From Sphingobium herbicidovorans (GTDB lineage: Bacteria; Pseudomonadota; Alphaproteobacteria; Sphingomonadales; Sphingomonadaceae), in contig NZ_CP020538.1 of NCBI RefSeq assembly GCF_002080435.1, forward strand, positions 2,847,501-2,911,500: 64,000 nt of DNA. The letters are read 5' to 3'. This document shows positions 36,101 to 44,760 of this stretch, one piece after another. The notes below the pieces were generated by a model, which was not told the DNA's origin, did not search any database, and saw only the letters and a program-made list of their open reading frames with translations. The position numbers were made by a program, and so were the translations under genes. Position 1 is the first letter of the stretch. The number at the start of each line of letters is the position of its first letter.

Positions 36101-36250
36101 ATGGCTGGTCTTGCGCTGGCGATGTTTGTCGGGCTTTTCGCCTTTGGGCAGCAGATCGTCGGCTATGACGATCCCCATGGCCGCGTCCAGCTGGCGCTGC
36201 TCGCCACCTTCACTTTCGGCGTGCTGATCGGTTATCGCGCCAACGGCTGA
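36101..36250 (+). CDS. 49-residue membrane protein
   Basis: Short reading frame in the gap between purS and the TauE gene. Its translation reads MAGLALAMFVGLFAFGQQIV, then GYDDPHGRVQLALLATF and an end at GYRANG. Two hydrophobic helices flank a polar DDPHGR turn, a believable small hairpin membrane protein. GAAGGG lies 8 nt before the ATG. No function can be given. Confidence 0.55.
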   Translation: MAGLALAMFVGLFAFGQQIVGYDDPHGRVQLALLATFTFGVLIGYRANG

Positions 36251-36297
36251 GCAAAAACCGACTTTCGCCGGATCGTCCGTCTGTCTAGGCGGTCGGC

Positions 36298-37050
36298 ATG
36301 AGCGGTGACACATTATATTATGCCTGCGCCATATTGGCGGTGATCCTGTCGGGACTCGCCAAGGGTGGCTTTGCCGGGGTCGGGGCGCTCGCCATGCCGG
36401 TCATGGCGCTGGGGATCGACCCGGTGCGGGGCGCGGCGATCCTGCTGCCCATCCTGATCCTGCAGGATACGGTCAGCGTCTGGACGTTCCGGCATAGTTG
36501 GGACCGGCACATATTGACGGTGATGCTGCCGGGTGCGGCGATTGGGATCGGCCTCGGCTATTTCTTTGCAGCGCAGGTGTCGGAAACAGCGGTGCTGGCG
36601 GTGCTGGGACTGATTTCGACGCTGTTCGGGCTACATCGGTTGTGGATCGAGCGGGGCGGCGCGGTCGTGCTGCCTTCCAGTTCGCCCGACTGGGTGGGCG
36701 TGCTTTTCGGCGTGGCGAGCGGCTTTACCAGCCATATCGCACATGCCGGATCGCCGCCCTTCCAGATGTGGGTGCTGCCCAAGCGGTTGCCGCGCGACAT
36801 GCTGGTCGGGACGACTGCAATCGCCTTTGCAACGATGAACTGGATGAAGGTGCCCGCCTATGCGGCGCTGGGGCAGTTCACGCGCGCCAATCTGATGGCG
36901 ACGGCGATGCTGGTCCCCGTGGCGGTGGCCGCGACCTTTGCCGGGGTGGCGTTGGTGCGGCGGGTGGACGCGGCGCGTTTCTACACGCTGATCTATGTGC
37001 TGATGGTGCTGCTGGGCATCAAGCTGATGGCGGACGCGGTGATGGGGTGA
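36298..37050 (+). CDS. TauE/SafE-family permease
   Basis: Inner-membrane transporter of the sulfite/sulfoacetate exporter family, 250 residues with about eight helices. The internal repeat is visible: the first half begins ILSGLAKGGFAGVGALAMPV and the second has SGFTSHIAHAGSPPFQMWVL, the two signature regions of the family. The substrate is unknown, since members move sulfite, other organosulfur anions or unrelated solutes. It is transcribed against the purine genes on either side, so it is not part of their operon. Confidence 0.9.
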   Translation: MSGDTLYYACAILAVILSGLAKGGFAGVGALAMPVMALGIDPVRGAAILLPILILQDTVSVWTFRHSWDRHILTVMLPGAAIGIGLGYFFAAQVSETAVLAVLGLISTLFGLHRLWIERGGAVVLPSSSPDWVGVLFGVASGFTSHIAHAGSPPFQMWVLPKRLPRDMLVGTTAIAFATMNWMKVPAYAALGQFTRANLMATAMLVPVAVAATFAGVALVRRVDAARFYTLIYVLMVLLGIKLMADAVMG

Positions 37051-37058
37051 TTTCCGTC

Positions 37059-37104
37059 CACCGCCTTCGGCGGTCCCCCTCCCCATCGGTGATGGGGAGG
37101 ATTT
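37059..37104. repeat. Tandem palindromes between convergent genes (REP-like, possible terminator)
   Basis: Two back-to-back hairpins: ACCGCC-TTC-GGCGGT, then CCTCCCCATC-GGT-GATGGGGAGG (10 bp perfect, 37078-37100) followed by ATTT. The pair separates the convergent TauE permease and purC genes. The sequence resembles a widespread intergenic element of sphingomonads. It may also end transcription from both sides. Confidence 0.6.
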
Positions 37105-37114
37105 GGGAGCTGGA

Positions 37115-37897
37115 TCAGTCCTTGCTGCGCTTCTTGCGGTGGGTGTCGAGGTCCAGCACGGTGGTATCGGCGCCTTCGGGCATCAGGCCCAGACGGCGCG
37201 CGACTTCCTGATAGGCTTCGACTTCACCGCCCAGGTCACGGCGGAAACGGTCCTTGTCCAGCTTTTCGCCGGTGTTCATGTCCCACAGGCGGCAACCGTC
37301 CGGGCTGATTTCGTCGGCCAGGATGACGCGGCTATAGTCGCCGTCCCACAGGCGGCCGAACTCCAGCTTGAAATCGACCAGGCGGATGCCGATGGCTGCG
37401 AACAGGCCGCACATGAAGTCGTTGATGCGGATCGCCATGTCGGCGATGTCGTGCATCTCTTCCTGCGTGGCCCAGCCGAAACAGGCGATATGCTCTTCGG
37501 ACACGAGCGGGTCGCCCAGCGCGTCGTCCTTGTAGCAATATTCGATGAGGGTGCGGGGCAGCTGCGTGCCTTCCTCAATCCCCAGCTTCTTGCTGAGCGA
37601 ACCGGCGGCGACGTTGCGCACGACGACCTCGATCGGCACGATTTCCACCTGGCGCACCAGCTGCTCGCGCATGTTGAGGCGGCGGATGAAGTGGGTGGGT
37701 ATGCCGATCTGGCCGAGCAGGGTGAAGATATGCTCGGAAATACGGTTGTTGAGCACGCCCTTGCCGGAAATCGTGCCCTTTTTCTGCGCGTTGAAGGCCG
37801 TCGCGTCATCCTTGAAATATTGGATGATCGTGCCGGGTTCGGGGCCTTCATAAAGGATCTTTGCCTTGCCTTCGTAGATCTGGCGGCGACGAGCCAT
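37115..37897 (-). CDS. purC: SAICAR synthase (phosphoribosylaminoimidazole-succinocarboxamide synthase)
   Basis: Joins aspartate to CAIR with ATP in purine synthesis. The 260 residues start [20 protein letters not shown], the family's ATP-binding start, and contain [22 protein letters not shown] and [10 protein letters not shown] plus the [10 protein letters not shown] metal/substrate loop. purS and purQ lie 1.1 kb downstream on the same strand. A permease on the other strand sits between them. Confidence 0.97.
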   Translation of the reverse strand: MARRRQIYEGKAKILYEGPEPGTIIQYFKDDATAFNAQKKGTISGKGVLNNRISEHIFTLLGQIGIPTHFIRRLNMREQLVRQVEIVPIEVVVRNVAAGSLSKKLGIEEGTQLPRTLIEYCYKDDALGDPLVSEEHIACFGWATQEEMHDIADMAIRINDFMCGLFAAIGIRLVDFKLEFGRLWDGDYSRVILADEISPDGCRLWDMNTGEKLDKDRFRRDLGGEVEAYQEVARRLGLMPEGADTTVLDLDTHRKKRSKD

Positions 37898-38023
37898 GCG
37901 CGCTCCTGTCTTCCCAAGAAAGAAATGTGCCCCGGCAAACGCGAATCGAAAAAGGATCAGCGGGTGCCGGGGCTGCTAGGGGTCGGCCCATAGACCAAAG
38001 AGCGCGGGGGTGCAATTAGCGCG

Positions 38024-38155
38024 CTACAGCACATCGCCAAACATGAACCAGACAAGCGCCAGCCAGGCGGCCAGACCGACAACGCCCAACAGGACGCCCG
38101 ATCGCGACCGGATCGCTTCGGCCAGGCGGCCGCCTTCGTCTCCGTCATCCATCAT
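38024..38155 (-). CDS. 43-residue membrane protein
   Basis: Very short minus-strand frame between purC and otsA. It starts MMDDGDEGGRLAEAIRSRSG and ends in one clean membrane helix (VLLGVVGLAAWLALVWFMFG). An acidic-then-basic N-terminus before a single helix gives the expected cytoplasm-in topology. No ribosome-binding site stands out. Function unknown. Confidence 0.5.
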   Translation of the reverse strand: MMDDGDEGGRLAEAIRSRSGVLLGVVGLAAWLALVWFMFGDVL

Positions 38156-38192
38156 CGCGCCAATGTAGCGGAGCCAGCCGGAGAGGAAAGCG

Positions 38193-39602
38193 CTATTCCG
38201 CTACCTCGATCTGCGGTTTCTGGGCCTCATCCTCTCGCCGCACAGCCATCAGGCGGTCAGTGAAGCATTGCCGCCACCAGCTGATGTCCTGTTCCTCGAC
38301 GCATTTCATCATGGATTTCCAGCGGCGCTTGCGCTCGTCGAGCGGCATGGACAGCGCGCGGTTGATGGCGTCGGACATTTCCTCCGGGCTGTAGGGGTTG
38401 ATGAGCAACGCGTCCTTGAGCTGCGTCGCCGCCCCGGCAAAGCGCGAGAGGATGAGGACGCCGGGATCTTCGGGATCCTGGGCGGCGACATATTCCTTTG
38501 CGACCAGGTTCATGCCGTCGCGCAGCGGCGTCACCAGCCCGATCTGCGCGGCGCGGTAGATGCCCGCCAGCTTGTCGCGCGGATAGCCCTGGTTCACGTA
38601 GCGCACCGGGCTCCAGTCCACATCGCTATATTCGCCGTTGATCCGGCCCGCGAGCGCGTCGAGCGTGGCGCGGATATGCTGATAGCTTTCCACTTCGCCG
38701 CGGGACGGCGGCGCGATCTGCGTCAGCACGACATTGCGATGATGTTCGGGATGATCCTTCAGGAAGCGGGCATAGCCGTTGAAGCGTTCCTCCAGCCCCT
38801 TGCTATAGTCCAGCCGATCGACGCCGACGATCAGCGCGCGGTGCTGTAGCGAGCGGCGGACCTGTTCGAACATCGTGTTGGCGGTGTCGCTGACGGCGGC
38901 CTTCGCAAATTCCTGCGCGTTGATGCCGATGGGGCAGGCGATCGCCTGAATGGTCCGGCCGTTGAGCGTGACGAAGTCGCCATTGACGCTGCCGCCCATT
39001 TCCCGTTCCACATAATGGCGGAAGGATTCGAGCCATTCTTCGGTGTGGAACCCCACCACATCATAGGCGAAGAGCGTCTGGACCAGCTTGGTATGATGAG
39101 GCAGCGATACGAGCAGCCGTGTCGGCGGCCAGGGGATGTGCAGGAAAAAGCCAATCCGGTTCTGAAGCCCCTTGTCCCGCAGCATCTGGCCGAGCGGGAT
39201 CATATGATAATCCTGAACCCAGATGATGTCTTCGGGCTCGATCAGCGGGCTGGTCGTGTCGGCAAAACGCTTGTTTACGCGGTTGTAGCCGCCTTCGAAA
39301 TCGCGAGCATATTCGGCAAGGTCGATACGAAAATGGAAGAGCGGCCACAGCGTCTTGTTGGCGTAGCCGTTATAATATTCATCGACGTCCTGCTCCTCCA
39401 GGTCGATCGTCGCGGTCTTTACGCCTTCGTCCTCGGAAAAGCCGATATGGCCGGTGAAATTTTCGGTGACCTCGCCCGACCAGCCGACCCAGATGCCCCG
39501 GCTTTCACGCAACGCCTGCGCCAGCGCGACGGCCAGCCCGCCCTGGTTGCCGGACTTGTTGGGCCTGCTTACCCGATTGGAAATGACAATCAGCCGGCTC
39601 AT
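38193..39602 (-). CDS. otsA: Trehalose-6-phosphate synthase
   Basis: Glycosyltransferase family 20 enzyme that joins UDP-glucose and glucose-6-phosphate to trehalose-6-phosphate, a compatible solute precursor. The 469 residues start MSRLIVISNRV. Visible family blocks are WVQDYHMIPLGQMLR (substrate pocket), NRIGFFLHIPWP, VGVDRLDYSKGLEERFNGY and the nucleotide-binding end LRDGMNLVAKEYVAAQ. The ATG at 39602 overlaps the GH15 stop (ATGA), so translation is coupled. An upstream ATG at 39686 lies inside GH15. It is the last gene of the otsB-GH15-otsA cluster. Confidence 0.97.
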   Translation of the reverse strand: MSRLIVISNRVSRPNKSGNQGGLAVALAQALRESRGIWVGWSGEVTENFTGHIGFSEDEGVKTATIDLEEQDVDEYYNGYANKTLWPLFHFRIDLAEYARDFEGGYNRVNKRFADTTSPLIEPEDIIWVQDYHMIPLGQMLRDKGLQNRIGFFLHIPWPPTRLLVSLPHHTKLVQTLFAYDVVGFHTEEWLESFRHYVEREMGGSVNGDFVTLNGRTIQAIACPIGINAQEFAKAAVSDTANTMFEQVRRSLQHRALIVGVDRLDYSKGLEERFNGYARFLKDHPEHHRNVVLTQIAPPSRGEVESYQHIRATLDALAGRINGEYSDVDWSPVRYVNQGYPRDKLAGIYRAAQIGLVTPLRDGMNLVAKEYVAAQDPEDPGVLILSRFAGAATQLKDALLINPYSPEEMSDAINRALSMPLDERKRRWKSMMKCVEEQDISWWRQCFTDRLMAVRREDEAQKPQIEVAE

Positions 39603-41428
39603 CGCATCACGCTCCAGGGTTTGCTCAACAGAACGGCGCAATTGATGATGCCGACCAATGAGTAGGTCTGGGGATAGTTCCCCCACAATTCCCCGGTTAC
39701 AGGGTCAATATCCTCCGACAGCAGCCCGGCGGCGGTGCGGCGGGACAGCATTTCCTCAAACAGCATTCGGGCTTCTTCCGTCCGCCCGGTGCGGTGCAAC
39801 GCCTCGATCAGCCAGAAAGTGCAGACGTTGAAGGCGGTGACCGGTTCGCCGAAATCATCCGGCGTGCTGTAGCGGAGCATATTGTTGCCCCGGCGCAGAT
39901 CCTGCTCCAACGCCTTGAGCGTGCCGACGAACATGGGATTGTCTGCGGTGAGGAAGCGCAGGTCCAGCAGTTGCAGCAGCGAGGCGTCGCGGGCGTCATC
40001 TTCGAAATTGGCGGATATGGCGTTGCTTTCGGTGCGCCAGGCCGATTGCAGGATGCGGGCCTTCATGATTTCCGCCCGCTCGCGCCAGTGCACCTCCCGC
40101 TGGGGCAGGCCGAGCGCTGCGGCTGCATGGGCCAGGCGATCGCACGCCGCCCAGCACATGACCGCGCTGTAGCTGTGCACATGGGCGCGGGTGCGCAGTT
40201 CCCACAGCCCGGCGTCCGGCTGGTCATAGACCTTCCAGGCGCGGTCGCCCACCGCCTCCAGCGCTTCAAAATCGGACATGCCGGCCATGCGCAGCAGGCG
40301 CTGGTCGATAAAGCCCTGGACCGACGAAAGGACGATCTGGCCGTAGGCGTCATGCTGGATCTGCGAATAGGCGGCGTTGCCGACGCGCACCGGCCCCATG
40401 CCGCGATAGCCGGGCAGGCACTCAGCCTCCTCCTCATGCAAGGTCGCGTTGCCGCGCACATCATAGAGCGGCTGGATATGGCCGCCCTTTGCTCCATCGA
40501 CGATATTGCGGAGATAGACGAGGTAGCTTTCCAACACGTCGAGCGCGCCCAGGCGGTTGAGCGCCTCCACCGTATAATAGGCGTCGCGAATCCAGCAGTA
40601 GCGATAGTCCCAGTTGCGGCCCGAATCGGCATGTTCGGGGATGCTGGTGGTCAGCGCGGCGACGATGGCGCCGGTTTCCTCATGCTGGCAAAGTTTCAGC
40701 GTGATGGCGGAGCGGATGACCGCTTCCTGCCATTCGGCGGGAATGGCGAGGCCGCGCACCCACACCTGCCATTCGCGGATGGTGTCGTCCAGCATCCGTT
40801 CCAGCGCGGGACGCAGCGCGTCGGAAAAGCTCTCATCCGGGCCGAGGAAGAAATGCATGTCCTGTTCCAGCCGGAACCAGCTTTCCTGGCTGATTAGGCC
40901 GATGGGCGCGTTGGTCGACATCCGCATCGCCATGTAGGACAGGACGATGCGGATATGGTTGGAACCATAGCTGATCGGTACGGTTTCAGAATGCCATGAC
41001 GTCGTCGGGCGGAGCCGCACGCGGATGCGCGGGCTTCCCGCGACAGGGCGCACGATGCGTGTGAAGGCGACCGGACGATACATGCGCCCCATGCGGCGAT
41101 GGCGGGGGCAGAAGTCGTAAAGTTCGATCGCGTTGCCATGGTCGTCGCTTTGCCGGGTGACGAGGATGGGCGTGTTGCGAATATAATGCTGTTCTACGTT
41201 GATGCAGTTTTCCAGCTCGATCGCCCAGAATCCCTGTGCGTCGGGCGTGTCCCACGCCTTGTCATCGAGCAGGGCGGAAAAGACGGGGTCGCCGTCCACG
41301 CGGGGCACGCAGGCCCATGTCATTCGTCCGGCGCGATCGATCAGCGCGGATGCCTGGCAATTGCCGATGGGCCAAAGATCGAGATTGCGCTCGTTCCCGG
41401 CGTAGGTTGTTTGACTGTGCCTGACTAT
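39599..41428 (-). CDS. GH15 glucoamylase/trehalase-like hydrolase, probable ATA start
   Basis: Glycoside hydrolase family 15 protein. Homologues between ots genes have been shown or proposed to be trehalases or glucoamylase-like enzymes. The catalytic-domain features WDYRYCWIRDAYYTVEALNR and GNAAYSQIQHDAYGQ are intact. The first ATG in frame is at 41323, but conserved sequence clearly begins earlier: NERNLDLWPIGNCQASALID reads straight through with no stop. No ATG, GTG or TTG exists before the upstream stop. An ATA codon at 41426-41428 sits 7 nt after AAGGGG and would give 609 residues. This is either a rare AUA start or a sequence error in an ATG. Confidence 0.88.
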   Translation of the reverse strand: MVRHSQTTYAGNERNLDLWPIGNCQASALIDRAGRMTWACVPRVDGDPVFSALLDDKAWDTPDAQGFWAIELENCINVEQHYIRNTPILVTRQSDDHGNAIELYDFCPRHRRMGRMYRPVAFTRIVRPVAGSPRIRVRLRPTTSWHSETVPISYGSNHIRIVLSYMAMRMSTNAPIGLISQESWFRLEQDMHFFLGPDESFSDALRPALERMLDDTIREWQVWVRGLAIPAEWQEAVIRSAITLKLCQHEETGAIVAALTTSIPEHADSGRNWDYRYCWIRDAYYTVEALNRLGALDVLESYLVYLRNIVDGAKGGHIQPLYDVRGNATLHEEEAECLPGYRGMGPVRVGNAAYSQIQHDAYGQIVLSSVQGFIDQRLLRMAGMSDFEALEAVGDRAWKVYDQPDAGLWELRTRAHVHSYSAVMCWAACDRLAHAAAALGLPQREVHWRERAEIMKARILQSAWRTESNAISANFEDDARDASLLQLLDLRFLTADNPMFVGTLKALEQDLRRGNNMLRYSTPDDFGEPVTAFNVCTFWLIEALHRTGRTEEARMLFEEMLSRRTAAGLLSEDIDPVTGELWGNYPQTYSLVGIINCAVLLSKPWSVMR

Positions 41429-41470
41429 CGGTCTGCCCCTTGTTTCACCCGAACGGAGGGGCGCTGGCCG

Positions 41471-42328
41471 TCATTCAGCCCGGCCGGACAAACCCCGTTG
41501 GAGATAATGCCTGACGGCGGCAACCTGTTCCAGAGAGAATGCGGCCAGCGTCTCCCGGGGTGGGCCGACCAATATGCCTGCGCCGCCAAGTTGCGCGGCG
41601 GCGGCGAACCCTTCTTCATCGGTGACGTCATCGCCGATGAACAGCGGGCGGCCCCCAGCCATGGGCATGCGCGTCATCAGCGTATGTACCGCGCTGCCCT
41701 TGTCCGCGCCGCCGGGGCGCAGTTCAAAAAGCATCTTGCCCGGTTGGACCGCAAGGCCGAGCCGGGCGGCCAGTTCGCTCGCCAGCTCGCCTGCATCGAC
41801 ACCCCATTGCGGCGCACCACGGAAATGCAGGCCGACGCTGATCGATTTGCGTTCGACCAGCACGCCGGGCTTGCCGTCAGCGAAGGCGTGGAAGGCGGCC
41901 TCCGCATCATCCACGGCCGGGCGGCGCGGCGGCGCTTCGACATCCTCGCCCGGACCGGCGAATTCAAGGCCATGCGTCCCGGCGAGGAGGAAATCGGCGA
42001 AACCCAGGTCGCGCAGGGTCGTGATCGACCGGCCGCTGACAATCGCCAGGCGACCTTCCAGCCCGTCGCGCAGCCTGGCGAGCATGGCAAGCAGGTCATT
42101 GTCCACGATCACGCCGTCGGGCGTATCCGCGATCGGCGCGAGCGTGCCGTCGAAGTCGAGGAACAGGGCTGCGCCCACCAGCAACGAAGCTGGCGGCGGG
42201 GGCAGGTCGGGCAGGGGGGAAGGGGTGGATTCGGACACGCGCGCAAGGTGGCGCGTGCCGTCAGATGTGCAACCCCCTGCAACGGGGGTGGAGCGATTTT
42301 TTCGGCTTGATCCCTTGGGAGGCGGCAT
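41471..42328 (-). CDS. otsB: Trehalose-6-phosphate phosphatase
   Basis: HAD-superfamily phosphatase completing trehalose synthesis. The motifs are clear: FLDFDGTLAPIADTPDG (motif I with both aspartates), VSGRSI (motif II), the Lys in PGKMLFELRP, and GDDVTDEEGF (motif IV). From ATG 42328 it has 285 residues with a proline-rich leader. AGGGGG stands 9 nt upstream. A GTG at 42238 would give 255 residues and a more typical N-terminus. The frame stays open far upstream through parC, but that part is antisense shadow. It is the first gene of the trehalose cluster. Confidence 0.94.
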   Translation of the reverse strand: MPPPKGSSRKNRSTPVAGGCTSDGTRHLARVSESTPSPLPDLPPPPASLLVGAALFLDFDGTLAPIADTPDGVIVDNDLLAMLARLRDGLEGRLAIVSGRSITTLRDLGFADFLLAGTHGLEFAGPGEDVEAPPRRPAVDDAEAAFHAFADGKPGVLVERKSISVGLHFRGAPQWGVDAGELASELAARLGLAVQPGKMLFELRPGGADKGSAVHTLMTRMPMAGGRPLFIGDDVTDEEGFAAAAQLGGAGILVGPPRETLAAFSLEQVAAVRHYLQRGLSGRAE

Positions 42329-42345
42329 GATGTCGTTCCCCCTGA

Positions 42346-42370
42346 AACATCGTTTCCGTTTTGTCGTTCC
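42346..42370 (-). promoter_or_regulatory. EcfG-type general stress promoter of the trehalose cluster
   Basis: The minus strand reads GGAAC, 16 nt, TGTT, one base from the alphaproteobacterial EcfG consensus (GGAAC, 16-17 nt, CGTT), just upstream of otsB. Trehalose genes are known EcfG targets in several alphaproteobacteria. The predicted transcript start (about 42337-42341) falls near the otsB ribosome-binding site. The shorter GTG start would fit such a transcript better. Confidence 0.55.
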
Positions 42371-42388
42371 GCTGCTATTCCGATCGCG

Positions 42389-44677
42389 ATGACCGATTTT
42401 CGCGACCCGTTCGACGCTATCAAGGATCACCCGTTCGACGATGCGCTGTCCCAGCGTTATCTCGTCTATGCGCTTTCCACCATCACGGCGCGATCGCTGC
42501 CGGACCTGCGCGATGGGTTGAAGCCGGTGCATCGGCGGCTGTTGTGGGCGATGCGGCTGCTGCGGATGGAGCCGGCCGGCGCGTCGCCCGATGTGCTGGT
42601 CGCCAACCCCGCGCGCAACACGACATCCTACAAGAAATGCGCCCGCGTGGTGGGCGACGTCATCGGCAAATATCACCCGCATGGCGATACGTCCGTTTAT
42701 GACGCCATGGTGCGGTTGGCGCAGGATTTTTCGCTGCGCACCCCGCTGGTCGATGGGCAGGGCAATTTCGGCAATATCGACGGCGATAACGCCGCGGCCA
42801 TGCGCTACACCGAGGCGCGGCTGACGCAGGCGGCGGCCGACCTGATGGCGGGGCTGGACGAAGGGACCGTCGATTTCCGCCCCACCTATAATGGCGAGGA
42901 TGAGGAGCCGGAGGTTTTCCCCGGCCTGTTCCCCAACCTGCTGGCCAATGGGGCCAGCGGCATCGCGGTGGGCATGGCGACCAGCATCCCACCGCATAAT
43001 GTCGCCGAACTGATCGACGCCGCGAGCCTGCTGATCGACAATCCGGACGCCGAACATGCCGATTTGATGCAGATCGTGCGCGGGCCTGATTTTCCGACCG
43101 GCGGCGTGCTGGTGGACAATGCGGCGATTATTTCAGAGGCTTATGCGACGGGGCGAGGATCGTTCCGCACCCGTGCGCGCTGGCACAAGGAAGATGGCGG
43201 GCGCGGCACATGGGTCGCGGTGGTCACGCAGATCCCGTTCCAGGTGCAGAAGTCGAAGCTGATCGAGCAGATCGCTGCGCTTATCAACGACAAGAAGCTG
43301 CCTATCCTGGCCGATGTGCGGGATGAAAGCGACGCGGAGATCCGCATCGTCATCGAACCGCGCGCCCGCACGGTCGATCCAGATGTGCTGATGGACAGCC
43401 TGTTCCGGCTGACCGACCTCGAAAACCGCTTTCCACTGAACCTCAACGTGCTGGATGCAACGCGGACGCCGCGCGTGCTGGGGCTGAAAACGGTGCTTGT
43501 CGAGTGGCTGAGGCACCAGATCGACGTGCTGGTCCGGCGCGCGCGGCACCGGCTGGACAAGATCACGGCGCGGATGGAGCTGCTGGACGGCTATATCATC
43601 GCCTACCTCAACCTCGACCGGGTGATTGAGATCATCCGCACCGAGGATGAGCCCAAGCTGGTGATGATGGAGGAATTCCAGCTTACCGACCGGCAGGCCG
43701 AAGCGATCCTGAACATGCGGCTGCGTTCCTTGCGCAAGCTGGAGGAGATGGAACTGCGGCGCGAGCATGCGGAGTTGCTGAAGGAGCGCGACGACCTCAT
43801 CAAACTGGTCGAAAGCCCTACGCGGCAGCGAACGCGGCTGAAGAAAGACCTGGCGGACCTGCGCAAACGCTATTCGCCTGACAGCGATTTTGGCAAACGG
43901 CGCACGCTGGTCGAGGAAGCGGGGCCGGCGCGCGAAATTCCGCTGGAGGCGATGATCGAGCGGGAGCCTATCACCGTCATCCTGTCCGAACGCGGCTGGA
44001 TACGGGCGATGAGCGGCCATCGGGACCTGGCGGCTGCCGATACGCTGAAGTTCAAGGAAGGCGACGGCCCCAAGATCGCCTTTCACGCGCAGACGACAGA
44101 CAAGCTGCTGCTGGCGACGTCGAGCGGGCGCATCTTCACGCTGGGCGCGGACAAGCTGCCGGGTGGGCGCGGGTTTGGCGATCCGGTCCGCTCTCTGGTC
44201 GATATGGATGACCAGGGCGAGATTGTGACGCTGTTTCCGGCCAGCATGGGGGGCGAATTGCTGCTGGCTGCGTCGGACGGGCGCGGCTTTGTCGCAGCGG
44301 TGGCTGACGTGATCGCCGAAACGCGCAAGGGCAAGCAGGTGGTGAACGTGCGCGCCGGAGCCAGGCTGGCCATTGTTCGCAAGATCGGGGCGGAGGCGGA
44401 CAGCGTCGCCGTCGTCGGCGAAAACCGCAAGCTGCTGGTTTTCCCGCTCGTCGAAATGCCGCGCATGGCGCGCGGTCAGGGCGTGCAGATGCAGCGATAC
44501 AGGGACGGCGGACTATCCGATGCGGTGACATTCCGCATGAGTGATGGCCTAAGCTGGACGATGGGTGGCGGCAGCGGTCGGACACGCACAGAGGCGGACA
44601 TGACGCCGTGGCGCGTGGCGCGCGGGGCGGCTGGACGAATGCCGCCGGTAGGGTTCCCGCGCGACAACCGTTTTTGA
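42389..44677 (+). CDS. parC: DNA topoisomerase IV subunit A
   Basis: Type IIA topoisomerase subunit that unlinks daughter chromosomes. The 762 residues contain the winged-helix breakage domain with catalytic Tyr140 in [10 protein letters not shown], the quinolone-determining stretch [14 protein letters not shown] (Thr101 and Asp105 at the usual resistance positions), the coiled coil and the C-terminal beta-pinwheel. Length and lack of a full GyrA-box fit ParC rather than GyrA. It starts 61 bp from the divergent otsB gene. Confidence 0.95.
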   Translation: MTDFRDPFDAIKDHPFDDALSQRYLVYALSTITARSLPDLRDGLKPVHRRLLWAMRLLRMEPAGASPDVLVANPARNTTSYKKCARVVGDVIGKYHPHGDTSVYDAMVRLAQDFSLRTPLVDGQGNFGNIDGDNAAAMRYTEARLTQAAADLMAGLDEGTVDFRPTYNGEDEEPEVFPGLFPNLLANGASGIAVGMATSIPPHNVAELIDAASLLIDNPDAEHADLMQIVRGPDFPTGGVLVDNAAIISEAYATGRGSFRTRARWHKEDGGRGTWVAVVTQIPFQVQKSKLIEQIAALINDKKLPILADVRDESDAEIRIVIEPRARTVDPDVLMDSLFRLTDLENRFPLNLNVLDATRTPRVLGLKTVLVEWLRHQIDVLVRRARHRLDKITARMELLDGYIIAYLNLDRVIEIIRTEDEPKLVMMEEFQLTDRQAEAILNMRLRSLRKLEEMELRREHAELLKERDDLIKLVESPTRQRTRLKKDLADLRKRYSPDSDFGKRRTLVEEAGPAREIPLEAMIEREPITVILSERGWIRAMSGHRDLAAADTLKFKEGDGPKIAFHAQTTDKLLLATSSGRIFTLGADKLPGGRGFGDPVRSLVDMDDQGEIVTLFPASMGGELLLAASDGRGFVAAVADVIAETRKGKQVVNVRAGARLAIVRKIGAEADSVAVVGENRKLLVFPLVEMPRMARGQGVQMQRYRDGGLSDAVTFRMSDGLSWTMGGGSGRTRTEADMTPWRVARGAAGRMPPVGFPRDNRF

Positions 44678-44760
44678 ACGGACGTCAGATTAATTCCATC
44701 TGGTTGAAATCAGGGGAAGTTGTTTCCTGAAAATTTACCACTTCCGCCTAGTTCGTAGGT

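Noticed and set aside
42329-43057. Very long 5' extension of the otsB frame, through the start of parC
   Set aside because: It is antisense to the well-conserved parC start and has no family sequence. otsB has its own ribosome-binding site at 42343.
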